NCBI GenBank assembly: GCA_019322805.1 | Contig: JAHWIC010000010.1 | Location: 1 to 37,845 of the forward strand | Reading direction: 5' to 3' | Source of the DNA: Candidatus Woesearchaeota archaeon | GTDB taxonomy: Archaea; Nanobdellota; Nanobdellia; Woesearchaeales; JAHWIC01 | DNA: 37,845 nucleotides | In this document: one piece after another, positions 1 to 10,700 of the stretch | How the letters are laid out: each line of letters opens with the position of its first letter | Numbering within the stretch: position 1 is the stretch's first letter | Translations under genes and position numbers: made by a program | The notes under the pieces: model-generated | The model's input: the letters and a program-made list of their open reading frames with translations, nothing else | What the model was told of the DNA's origin: nothing | Database searches by the model: none

Positions 1-927
<927 letters not shown>

Positions 928-949
928 AAAGTAACCTTAGAATAATCAA

Positions 950-957
950 TTTAAATA
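950..957 (-). promoter_or_regulatory. TATA box for the 927 gene
   Basis: TATTTAAA on the minus strand, centred about 26 nt before the ATG at 927. This spacing fits an archaeal promoter giving an almost leaderless mRNA. It separates this gene from the 135-aa gene ending at 964. Confidence 0.6.
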
Positions 958-963
958 CTTTTC

Positions 964-1371
964 TTAAATTCTCTTAAAATAGAACCTAGCCTTTCCAGTA
1001 TAATTGCCTTCACCTACATCTTGGGGAATATTTGCTGTAAATGCGAGGTGCTTGCTCTCATTCGCATTAAGTATGAAACCATTATCATCCACACTGACCC
1101 AATCAGCAAGCTGCCCCTTAAAACCAATAACCACTTTTGTTTTTTTTGGAAAAGAGATGTCCACAAATCTCCTGCAGCTATTCCCTGGAAAATTTGCTCC
1201 AAAGTTAAGTTTGCCTGTTTCGGTATTGAACCCTAACTTTGGAGCTACTTCTAAGACCATATCAAGCTCCCTAACCTCATGATAATTATAAAATGTATAA
1301 GCACAAAAAGCAGTTGTAAATCCAATTAGGATCATGATTGCAAGGATCATTAAAAGTTTTTTTGTTTCCAT
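964..1371 (-). CDS. Small secreted/anchored protein with Ig-like domain (135 aa)
   Basis: The N-terminal hydrophobic segment (about residues 6-26) is a signal peptide or anchor. The remainder is a single beta-rich domain. It resembles the first domain of the 407-aa protein at 3488-4711: GQLADWVSVDDNGFIL here matches GDLKDYIELPQTELEF there, and both end with a PQDVGEGNYTGKARF / PPGRIEGRIIVEE-like strand. The gene starts 6 nt after the stop of the 389-aa gene and is probably in the same operon. No catalytic residues are visible. It is likely an accessory surface component; the exact function is unknown. Confidence 0.75.
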   Translation of the reverse strand: METKKLLMILAIMILIGFTTAFCAYTFYNYHEVRELDMVLEVAPKLGFNTETGKLNFGANFPGNSCRRFVDISFPKKTKVVIGFKGQLADWVSVDDNGFILNANESKHLAFTANIPQDVGEGNYTGKARFYFKRI

Positions 1372-1376
1372 CTAGT

Positions 1377-2546
1377 TTATTTCTTGTGTCTTCTTTTCTT
1401 TTTATGTTTTTCCTTCTTGCTTTTCTCCTTGCTCTTCTCTTTCAGGTATAATCTAACTACAATCACTGCCAGCACAACTACCATCACTAAAAGCCCGACA
1501 CTGACCAAGCCGTAGACTTGTTCCAAACTAAGCCTAACCATTCTTTCTTTTATCCTGACTTTGATATTTTTCTCAGAATAGGTATCTGCGTAATAAAGTT
1601 TTATCTTTCCGTTATATTCGCCAGGAGCCAGGGTAACATTCCAGTAAGCGTTTATCACTCCCTTTTGCCAGGGGTCCAGGTCAATTGTAGATGACTTAAG
1701 TACCTTCTCACCATCTATGAAGAGTTCTGCATAGATATCCTTTATAGGGTTGTTCCAAACATTTTCCAGCTCTACCCTGAATTCATCAATCTGCCCTGAA
1801 ATGAATTCATTAATATAATCATTTATCTTTATCATCAAGGTTCCAATCTTAAAGATGTCCTCAAGGAGTATGCTCTCACCGTCAAAGATAACGAGTGCCT
1901 CTGCCCTGTAGGTCCCGGGCACTAAGATAGAATTATTCCATCCAGCCTCTAAGGTTTCTGTCTGTCCGCTTTCCAGGCTTGCTTTATTTGTATCAAAGGT
2001 TGCTAAAGAGTTGTTTTCATTGTCATAGATAGTTATTCTGCCAAGAACAAGCGCTATATAAGGGTAACATACGCTTTGCACATTTACCCTAAAGAGCATC
2101 AATTCCTTCTCATTAGCATCAGGAGCATCGAAATTAGCAGTTATCTTTTTTTCCTTTGAATATACCAATAGCTTGAATTTCTTCTGCACTGCAGTTAAAG
2201 CTCCAACCATTCCTCCTGGCTGTCCTACTTCTCTTACTCCGACACTAAAGGTATGTACGCCTTCATCAAGCTCTACCGTATCTGGAAATTCTATTTTCAG
2301 GGTAAATTGCTTTAGCCCGTTTGGCAGGTCTGTTATTGGACTAAGGGTGGCATATTCTCCCAAGCCACCAACAGATGCTTCAACATCATAATTAAAGCCT
2401 CTCACAAAAAAAGTAAGCTCTCCCTCATAACCTGGCTGGTAGATTATAGTGCCAACCGGAGGAGACATTAAGCCTATTGCATGCACAGTAGGTAAAAGAA
2501 GTAGTGATAAGAAAATAACCAGTACTTTCTGTTCTATCTTAACCAT
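1377..2546 (-). CDS. Type I membrane surface protein, Ig-like ectodomain, basic cytosolic tail (389 aa)
   Basis: Signal peptide at residues ~8-23. A long beta-rich ectodomain follows, then a single transmembrane helix (~residues 341-365) and a strongly basic tail rich in Lys and Arg. It is a paralogue of the 407-aa protein at 3488-4711: the segment VELENVWNNPIKDIYAELF matches LELKSEWNTLISNIHAEVF in the same relative position, and the order of signal peptide, Ig-like domains, TM and basic tail is the same. This family type is described only as NEW3/COG1361-like surface protein. A TATA box lies 25 nt upstream, so it has its own promoter inside the locus. Confidence 0.8.
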   Translation of the reverse strand: MVKIEQKVLVIFLSLLLLPTVHAIGLMSPPVGTIIYQPGYEGELTFFVRGFNYDVEASVGGLGEYATLSPITDLPNGLKQFTLKIEFPDTVELDEGVHTFSVGVREVGQPGGMVGALTAVQKKFKLLVYSKEKKITANFDAPDANEKELMLFRVNVQSVCYPYIALVLGRITIYDNENNSLATFDTNKASLESGQTETLEAGWNNSILVPGTYRAEALVIFDGESILLEDIFKIGTLMIKINDYINEFISGQIDEFRVELENVWNNPIKDIYAELFIDGEKVLKSSTIDLDPWQKGVINAYWNVTLAPGEYNGKIKLYYADTYSEKNIKVRIKERMVRLSLEQVYGLVSVGLLVMVVVLAVIVVRLYLKEKSKEKSKKEKHKKKRRHKK

Positions 2547-2568
2547 AATCTAAAAAAAACAAGAGAAC

Positions 2569-2576
2569 TATAAAAA
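2569..2576 (-). promoter_or_regulatory. TATA box for the 389-aa gene
   Basis: TTTTTATA on the minus strand, centred ~26 nt before the ATG at 2546, in the only intergenic gap of any size within the surface cluster. This suggests the 389-aa and 135-aa genes can be transcribed independently of the giant gene. Confidence 0.55.
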
Positions 2577-2581
2577 CCTTT

Positions 2582-3250
2582 TTATGGCGATGTTCCTGTG
2601 AATGTCAGGACCGCTGTTTTTGTTCCAGTAGGAGCATCCTCTGGAACCCTAACCTTGATATCCACCACTGCAGCGTCTTTATCTGCTTCAGAGCTGAGTG
2701 GATAGGTTGTTGAATCACCGCATAGATAACTCCCGCTTTTTGTAACATCAGTATATGTACCTGGTGTCCATGCACCTCCGCATGAAGCCACTGAATCTAA
2801 GGCGCTGGTCTCGTTATTTTGCTGCTCAACTGAATTTTCATTTACCTTCAACTGGAATAACGGACTGGTTCCATTGATAAACTCGCTTGCATTCTTATCG
2901 CTGGTATAGTTCACTGACAGATTTACATTGCCAGTATTTTCAAGCAAGAAACCTTCATATTGCGGAGTAAAACCTACACACCCGGAAAAAGTTCCTTCTG
3001 AATCCATTGTGCAGTCTGTGGCATTACCTGCTACATAGCCAGTACCCCAGTTTATTGTTGGGATCTGGTTTGTCAGCTCTGTCAACACGCCAACAGTCAG
3101 CTGTGCTGTGCCTGTTGATGTATTTATAGCCATTCCTGTTATTGAGAAACCTAGCCTGCCAATCTTATTCAGACTAACCAAGGTTCCTGCCAAAGAAATG
3201 ACAATAGCCAACAACAATAAGGTTGCTATGGTCTTATTTGAAACTTCCAT
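2582..3250 (-). CDS. Secreted/anchored surface protein related to the C-terminal domain of the giant protein (222 aa)
   Basis: An N-terminal hydrophobic helix (~residues 9-27, ending AGTLVSLNKIG) anchors or exports the protein. The rest is one beta-rich domain rich in N-x-S/T sequons. The phrases GFLLENTGNVNLSVNYT, FQLKVNENS and DIKVRVPEDAPTGTKTAVLTF align with PFLLENQGNIDLNITLT, FQFKIDANES and ILIRVPDDEPPGARNSTVTF at the end of the 3982-aa protein, so the two share a domain. The start is supported by an AAGGTGATA ribosome binding site. Two Cys flank a Gly/Trp-rich loop near residue 155-175. Possible role: a repeating subunit or partner of the giant protein (inference). Confidence 0.8.
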   Translation of the reverse strand: MEVSNKTIATLLLLAIVISLAGTLVSLNKIGRLGFSITGMAINTSTGTAQLTVGVLTELTNQIPTINWGTGYVAGNATDCTMDSEGTFSGCVGFTPQYEGFLLENTGNVNLSVNYTSDKNASEFINGTSPLFQLKVNENSVEQQNNETSALDSVASCGGAWTPGTYTDVTKSGSYLCGDSTTYPLSSEADKDAAVVDIKVRVPEDAPTGTKTAVLTFTGTSP

Positions 3251-3261
3251 TTATTATCACC

Positions 3262-3486
3262 TTATTTTATTTTAGTGAATCCTATATTGCCTGTTGATTC
3301 GCCTGTTTTGGATGGGGTCTCAACCAAGGTAAACCCAACCTTTCCTTCCTGGGTTCCTCTAACCTCCTTGGTTTCTACCCTATCAATATCCAATCTGTCA
3401 GAAACAATCCATGTTCCTGCTATAGAGATCATTAAGGATATAACTATCAACATTATCACCACGTTTTTAGAGATATCTCTCTCCAT
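3262..3486 (-). CDS. Short single-helix anchored surface protein (74 aa)
   Basis: An N-terminal transmembrane helix (~residues 9-28, containing ISLMISIAGTWIVSD) resembles that of the 222-aa protein (AIVISLAGTLVSL). The short ectodomain has two related phrases, GKVGFTLVE and GNIGFTKI. It begins 1 nt after the stop of the 407-aa gene and ends 11 nt before the 222-aa gene, so it is tightly packed in the operon. Too short for a catalytic domain. It may be a truncated relative of the 222-aa protein that keeps only the anchor and one strand, or a real small assembly factor. Confidence 0.7.
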   Translation of the reverse strand: MERDISKNVVIMLIVISLMISIAGTWIVSDRLDIDRVETKEVRGTQEGKVGFTLVETPSKTGESTGNIGFTKIK

Positions 3487-3487
3487 T

Positions 3488-4711
3488 TTACTTATTTTTA
3501 ATTTTTCTCTTACGGGTATTTAAAGTTTTCGATTTGCGCTTCATACTAAAGACAAAATAGCCTAAAAGCACTGCTATAGCTATAACCACAACTATAACTG
3601 CAATTAAGATATAAACCAAAGGGCTTAAACCTTGCATCATCTTCCTGTAATCCTCCTCGCTCAAGAGATGAGCTTCATATGTTTCAACAATGCTTTGGTT
3701 AAGATAGCTTAAAACTACATTTATATCATACTCGCCAAGCTCTAAATTCCTGGCATCAAGATGAGCAACAACCTTCTTTTCTTCATAAGGCTCTAGCTCA
3801 AATGATGTTGTCTTTGTATTGAAAACCTCTTTATTATCTTTAAAAACAAATACCTCTGCATGAATATTGCTGATTAAGGTATTCCACTCGCTTTTTAGCT
3901 CTAATGCCAGCTCATTGATCCTGCCTACTTCAAAATACTTATCATAATTCAGGAGCTTTATTATCGGCTCTCCAATCATAAATGCTTCAATAAGTTCTAA
4001 TGTATATTCTGCATATTCTATTGAACTCAAAACCTTGAATTCGCCTTGGCCCAGTTTTTCTTTTTCTACATAATTCCTAAAGCTGTGCTCTTCCATAACG
4101 TCAAGCTGCTCTGCTGGGTTATCATAAGAGGCAATTTCCTCAGTTCCGGAATAAACACTTAAAGTTGATTTAACTTCATCAAGGTCTGTTGTTCCTAAAT
4201 TCTTGACAGTTGCTATCAAGTCAACTCCTTCTTCCTTCTCTTCTACATCTATCTTTGCTTCTATATACTTTTCCGGGTAAGGAACATCCACATACACCTT
4301 ATGAGCCATCTTTATATTAGCTGCAACATAACCATCGCTTGTAGGAGCCTTGTAAAGCTCTTCCTCAACAATAATCCTTCCTTCTATTCTTCCAGGAGGA
4401 AGTTCTCTTTCAGGAATCTCCAGAGTAAATGGAACTGTTTTAATTTCTTCAGTCGAAGTGAACTCAAGCTCTGTTTGTGGCAGCTCTATGTAATCCTTTA
4501 AGTCGCCCTCAACATAAATTCTTAGTTTCAAGTCCTTGTGGTCATTATTTACTACCTTAAAGCTTCCTTGATAGCTCTGTAGAGAACCTACCTCTGTTTT
4601 AACTGGCCTTATTCCCAGAGCAAAGGTCATATTTAAGCATAGCAAGAACATGATTATCCAGATTACTGCTTTTGTTGCTGGCTTGCGTTTAATCTGGTTT
4701 TTCATTTTCAT
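3488..4711 (-). CDS. Type I membrane surface protein, Ig-like ectodomain, basic cytosolic tail (407 aa)
   Basis: A hydrophobic signal segment lies at ~residues 15-32. At least three beta-sandwich regions follow, with a C-terminal TM helix (~residues 364-391) and a basic tail containing KRKSKTLNTRKRK. It overlaps the stop of the 3982-aa gene by 4 nt (ATGA), so the two are translationally coupled and probably work together. The 389-aa protein is its paralogue and the 135-aa protein resembles its first domain. The layout (Ig-like ectodomain, C-terminal TM, basic tail, beside small secreted partners) recalls the DUF916/DUF3324 proteins of Gram-positive WxL loci; that is analogy only. Confidence 0.8.
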   Translation of the reverse strand: MKMKNQIKRKPATKAVIWIIMFLLCLNMTFALGIRPVKTEVGSLQSYQGSFKVVNNDHKDLKLRIYVEGDLKDYIELPQTELEFTSTEEIKTVPFTLEIPERELPPGRIEGRIIVEEELYKAPTSDGYVAANIKMAHKVYVDVPYPEKYIEAKIDVEEKEEGVDLIATVKNLGTTDLDEVKSTLSVYSGTEEIASYDNPAEQLDVMEEHSFRNYVEKEKLGQGEFKVLSSIEYAEYTLELIEAFMIGEPIIKLLNYDKYFEVGRINELALELKSEWNTLISNIHAEVFVFKDNKEVFNTKTTSFELEPYEEKKVVAHLDARNLELGEYDINVVLSYLNQSIVETYEAHLLSEEDYRKMMQGLSPLVYILIAVIVVVIAIAVLLGYFVFSMKRKSKTLNTRKRKIKNK

Positions 4712-7700
4712 ATCACGCTAAATGTTACAGTTGAATTTCTAGCTCCAGGCGGTTCATCATCCGGAACTCTGATTAGTATATCTCCCTCTGATGTGTCTGA
4801 GATATCGTGCCAGTCTAAGCTTACAATATCAACTCTAGAGCTTTCATTGGTTATATTGGTCCAATCAGTAGTTGATGGAGAATAATCAAATGAGTTTGAT
4901 TCATTGGCATCGATCTTAAACTGGAAATTGTCTCCAGGGAATGTTCCCTTAGTAAACATTCTTGTTCCTGTTAGAGTAATATTGAGATCAATGTTACCTT
5001 GGTTTTCCAGCAAGAATGGAGGTGGATTATTGTCTGTCGTATTGTCTGTATAAGATGGTATAACAGTATAGAAGTTTACTGTATCTGTTATCAGGGAGAT
5101 TGCTGCATAAGACTCTAAGGTAAAATAGAAAACAGTTGACCAGTTTCCATAGGTTTTGTTGTCATAGGCTCTTACACGCCAATAATAGACCTTGTCAACG
5201 TCCAATTCTGATGCAGAGGTATAGTTTGTCTGAGTTGGCGCCTCAGGAATATTGTCCACATCAATCTCTGGAGAATTAAATGATGCATTGTTATCAACAA
5301 GCAATTCATATACTAAAGGATCACCATCAGCATCATAAGAATTATTCCAGATAAATGTCGGTGTTCTGTCTACAATTGATGCATTGTTGTATGGGCTGAA
5401 TAATATGGGCGCTGTTGGCTCTTGGTTTACAAGGATTGTGACTCTGTTGCTTACCTTTGTTATTCCATCACCATATCCATCATTTGGGGTTATTGCTGCT
5501 GTCCAGTTTTCTCCTTGGTCTGTCTCAGGCCATGCTAAAGTGTGATAGTTGTTTCCTTGATTGCCTGCTGCAAAGTTTGCTGCTAATTGTTCTTGTGATA
5601 ATGGCCTAGTATATATCCTAACTTCATCAATTGTTCCATTAAAGAATCCACTTTGGTTCGAGGAAGCTCCTATTGTTAATGGCCTTGTGTTTGAAGGGTT
5701 TAAGCTTGTTGGGGTTATATTTACAGGGCTTCCTTGTGCTTGGCCATTGATGTATAGCTGCAGTTGTTGGGAGGTTCTGTCTACAGCTATAGTTACATGA
5801 TACCATGTTCCAGGTGTTATTGTCGTAGTTGAGTTCTTTATAACAAGATTTGTTCCATCAGCAATTCTCGCTTCTAATGTTTGTTGTGGTGTTACAGCTA
5901 ACTGATAACCTGGGTCAGCTGCATCACCATCCTTCTTTGATATTATTCTTTCTATTGTTGTCGCATTAACAGCCTTGTTAATCCATGCTTCTATTGTAAA
6001 ACTCTGTGCCTGATTAAAGTCTGCTTTATTTCCTATGTCAATGTAATCATCGATGCCATCAAATCTATAAGCTCCACCAATTGTGCCAGTAGTCCATTCT
6101 GGTCTTTGTGAATAATTTCCTCCACCAATAGCTCCATGATTCTCAAATGTTGAGTAATCCCTAATGGTATATGTATAATTTGAAAGATTAGAATCAAAGT
6201 GCATATTAATTACTGCAATAGATGTATTCTCTAATCTCCAATCTGCAATTGTTGTTACATTATCTCCATCAAGGTCTATAACATTCTGAGGATGTACTGT
6301 TAGATTGTCTTTTGTTGAGTTCTTTCCAAACGTGGAGTTTAGTATGGGATAATCATGCGTTGGTAGGAGATTTATTACATAGAAATAAGTCCATTCTGAA
6401 TCATTTACAAGTCCGCTTGCATCACTAGCTATAATGGTTATATTGTATCTTCCCTTTAGATATGGAATATAGAAAGAATTGTTGTACTTATCTCCTACTG
6501 CAGGATTGAGTGTTAATGGATATGTTGTGCCATTAGGATAAGTTATGTTTGCTAAAACATAAGTAATTACACCATTATCTGTTACATTAGCTCCTACTTC
6601 GATATATTCTCCTCCGCTAAATTGGGATCCCGCTTTAGGAATTAAATCAAAGACAGATGGGTAGAAATTGTCCACAGCATAGAAATACGTTGTCTCTGAA
6701 CCATTAACATTTCCGCTTGTGTCATAAGCAATAAATGTAATATTATATCTCCCTGCATAGCCATGGATGGTGTATGATATGTTGTATCTATCTGTAAGAC
6801 CTACCCTTGATAAGGTAAGTGTTTGTATTGTTCCGTTAGGTATCGATATGTTTGCATAAACATTACCAACCGCAACATTATCTGTTACATTGGCGCCTAC
6901 CTCTATTTGTTGAGAAACATTGAATGTGCTGTTTCTTGCTGGAGTTATGTTAAATACTTTGGGAGGATAATATTCTCCAACAATAAAATAAGTAGTCTTT
7001 GCACCATCGACATTTCCGCTTGTGTCATTCGCAATAAACCTTACATTATATTGTCCAGGCAGGTTTGGAACTGTAAACGAGGTGTTATATTTCTTGTTTA
7101 GGGTATAGTTTAGATTCAAATACTTCGCAGTCCCATTGGGGAATGTAATGTTAACATAAACTGAATCAACACCAACATAATCAGTAACATTTGCGCTTAT
7201 CTCAATTATATCGGAAATATTAAATAAGCTGCCTGCTGTTGGCGCTGTGACAGTAACGTCAGGAGGGATTGTGTCCAGTAAATCAAAATTAGCCCTCCCT
7301 ATTTCAATATCTCCCTGAGCATTAAATACTACAACTGTCCAATTATAACCTAAAAGGTATGATGCACTTGTTTTTAACATATCATCAGCATTATCAGCGG
7401 CTGATACAGGTATGCTGGGACTTATCCTAACTACAGTATTGTTAGAATCAATCCATTGGTAGTAGACATTAGTGACTCCAGTAAGCCTGTGAGCTCTGGT
7501 ATAAACTGTATCACCAACCTCAAAAATGGTTCGTTCAGTTGTGCGTGCTGAATCAGCATACGTAATAACCCTTCTGGCAGTTGTATTTATTATTACAATA
7601 TCAAAGACTGCTGTATTTAATGAGGAATTAACATATATTGAGGTTGTTTCGACATCATATTCAGTTGCATCAGGAGGAACTGTTACCTTTACATAGATAT

Positions 7701-10700
7701 CATGCTGTTCACCATAAGCTCCAAGAGCGCCTATATCTATAAGGCCGTCACTATCCGTATCTGTTAATAAAGAAGTCCTATCTGAGTCAAAGAAATCAGT
7801 GCTCCAGTTCCGTACAAAGGTGTAAGTGATATCAATAGTATCTGATTCACTCCAGCTGTTAGTAATGGTTAAGAAATAGTAAGTGCTGTCTCCGATACCA
7901 ACAGACCTATCATAATCTGTGGCAATAGTGAGTCTTTCTCTGACGGTTGCGTTGATAACGCTAGCAGCAATAAGTCCAGGATCATTAGAGGAATTAATCC
8001 TAAGTGTAGTAAGGTCTATTGTTCCAATAGTTTCATTTGATGGTATTTTTATTTTGGCTTGTATGCCTCTTGACTCAGAAGGCAATAAGCTGCCTATATC
8101 AGAATGGCTGTCTCCATCAGTATCAGTAAGTAAGGTTCCATTGGAGTAATATAAGGTAACATTCCAGCCATGGTCAGATACAGCACTTATTTCAAGCACA
8201 TCACTTATTGACTGGGCGTTGGAAACAGTATAATTAAACACAGCAGTAATACCTTGTGCACCAGAAATAGTTCTTGAGGCAGGAGCAATAGCTATTGCGC
8301 CAATAGTAGTAGTATCAGTAACTGTTTCGCTTACTGTGTCATCAACCGAGGAAGTAGCAGTGATAGTGGTAGTGTCAACTGTGCCTATTGATGCTGTTCC
8401 AGGAACATCTATCTTAACGATAAGGGTAGTAAAGTTCTCTACACCCAGGGTTATGTCAGGTTTATTGTCTCCATCAGTATCAGTAATAATTGTTCCATTC
8501 GGATAATACAAGGTAATCTCAAATCCTTGAGTTGATTGGTTAACTAGTTCTATAACTTCTTCTAAGATTCCGCAATTCATCAGATCATGGTAATAATAAA
8601 CAGAAGTTCCGTTTCTAGCTGATGCCTCATGATTAGGCTGGAATAGTAAAAGAGCATAAACTGATGAGATTGTATCTAGATTATCCTGCAGCTGGGCAGG
8701 AACATTTATTCCAAGTGATGCAGCTGCCTTGAGGTTGACTGCCGTTGGTCCAGGAAATCCTAAGTCAGCCCAGTTTACTCTGGTTTCTAATTCAATACCC
8801 GATGATCCTCCACCGACTACCTGGCTCTCTAAACTCTTATTGATGGATATAGAACCAGGCATATCATAACCGCTGCCATTTAATTGGTCAGCAGTTCCAG
8901 CAGGTATATAATTGTATAAATCAGAGTCATACTTCTGATTAGTGCCCCACCAAGCAAATACAAGCACTTGATCAGTAGCATTCATGAAACCATCATTATC
9001 ATAGTCCAGGTAGACTAGTGCAGTAAGTTTTTTAGTGCCTCCATTCAAACGCCTGAAATAGAAGTATAATTGCTGGTCATTCCACGTATAAGCAAATTCA
9101 ACTAAATCACGATCAGCAGTCATACCTGTATCCCCATCACCAGCACCTTCAGTTAAGTCAAAGATGTGGTTTAGAGGGTTAGCGAGGACAGAATCCCACT
9201 CATCCATGTTCCCATCAACAGTTATATTCACTAAAGTTGGGGTATCCCCTTCAATCTCATCACAGGAAGGAACAGTCACGTCAGCAACTGTAACAAACAC
9301 TGTATCAGGAATTCCATCGTTTCCAGCAGAATCATTGTAGAATATTGTGTAATTCCAAGTGCCAAGGAAATAAGTATTCGGCTTTACAATATTTGGCACA
9401 TCATTGGTCCAGGGTGTTTGTTCCTTGAATAACTGGCCATTTCTTTCAACATAATAATAACCAGAATCATTGTTGTCTTGCAATATCCAATTGATTGAAG
9501 CGTCTTCACCAACATCAACATATTGGTCAGGCGGTGAATTAGATGTTGGAGGTGTGACATCTAAGTAAAATGCAATAAAGTATGTTGTTTCTGAGCTGTT
9601 TGTATTATTGCCTGTGTCAGTTGCAATGAATGTTACATTATATCTGCCAGCTACCATGGGAACTGTGAATGATGTATTATATCTGTCTCCTACTGATAAG
9701 CTCAAATCTAGCTGTTGTAATGTGCCATTAGGATAGGTTATATTTGCTTTTACATTATCGATAAATCCATCATCAGTAACATTTGCTCCTATCTGAATAT
9801 TAGCCAAGAAATTATAGCTGCTATTAGCCTCAGGTGTTATTGCAAATACATTTGGCGGAGTATAGTCTATCCAGATAACTGTAAAATTGCCTGTCCATGG
9901 TATTGCATCATTCTCATATATATCCCTTGCATAAACTGTATAATTGTATGTTCCTTTATCTAATTCCGATGTATTGTAAGAAGTTTCATACACCTCAGTA
10001 TAGGTTCTCTGGTTTCCAGTAACCTCTACATTATCAACCTTACATTCTTCATTATTATTATTTGAAGAACATCTGAATCTTACTCTAAAGTCAACATTGT
10101 CATCTGCAGAGCTTGGCAAAGTGCTGTTGTACAAAGTCCAGCCTGCTGTGTCTTCTATTGTTACGACATTAATCCAGGCAGTCCCATTATACCAGTCAGC
10201 TGCAAAGTATTCTCCACCATCTAAGTTGTTTGTTTCATAGTAGAAGCTTAATGTTACATTTACATAATCTGTTGTATCAATTATATTTTGTAAAATACTT
10301 TCTCCATTTGTATTCTCTGTCCTTGCATCATAGGTTCCAAGATAAGGAGCAATTGTTGAAACAACCCATGGTGCTCCTGCTCCAGCTGTTGTCCAGTTGT
10401 TTGTTGTTAATGTTCCTGTTTCAAAACCATCAAAGAATGCCTGCGCAACGCCACCTATATAAGCCTGAGGAAGCATAGTGTAATTGGTGCCTTCAATATC
10501 AACCAAAACAGAATCAATACCAAGGTTATCTGTAACATTAGCTAGTATTGTTATGTTGTCGCTTCTATTAACTGGGTCAGGATAATCACTAATCCAGTTT
10601 ATTGCAGGAAGGATTAAATCAAAAGTAAAGTTAATCTTTATTGATCTGTTTGAGCCCCAATCATAATTGTCATATTCATCATAAACCAGGCAATTCCAGG

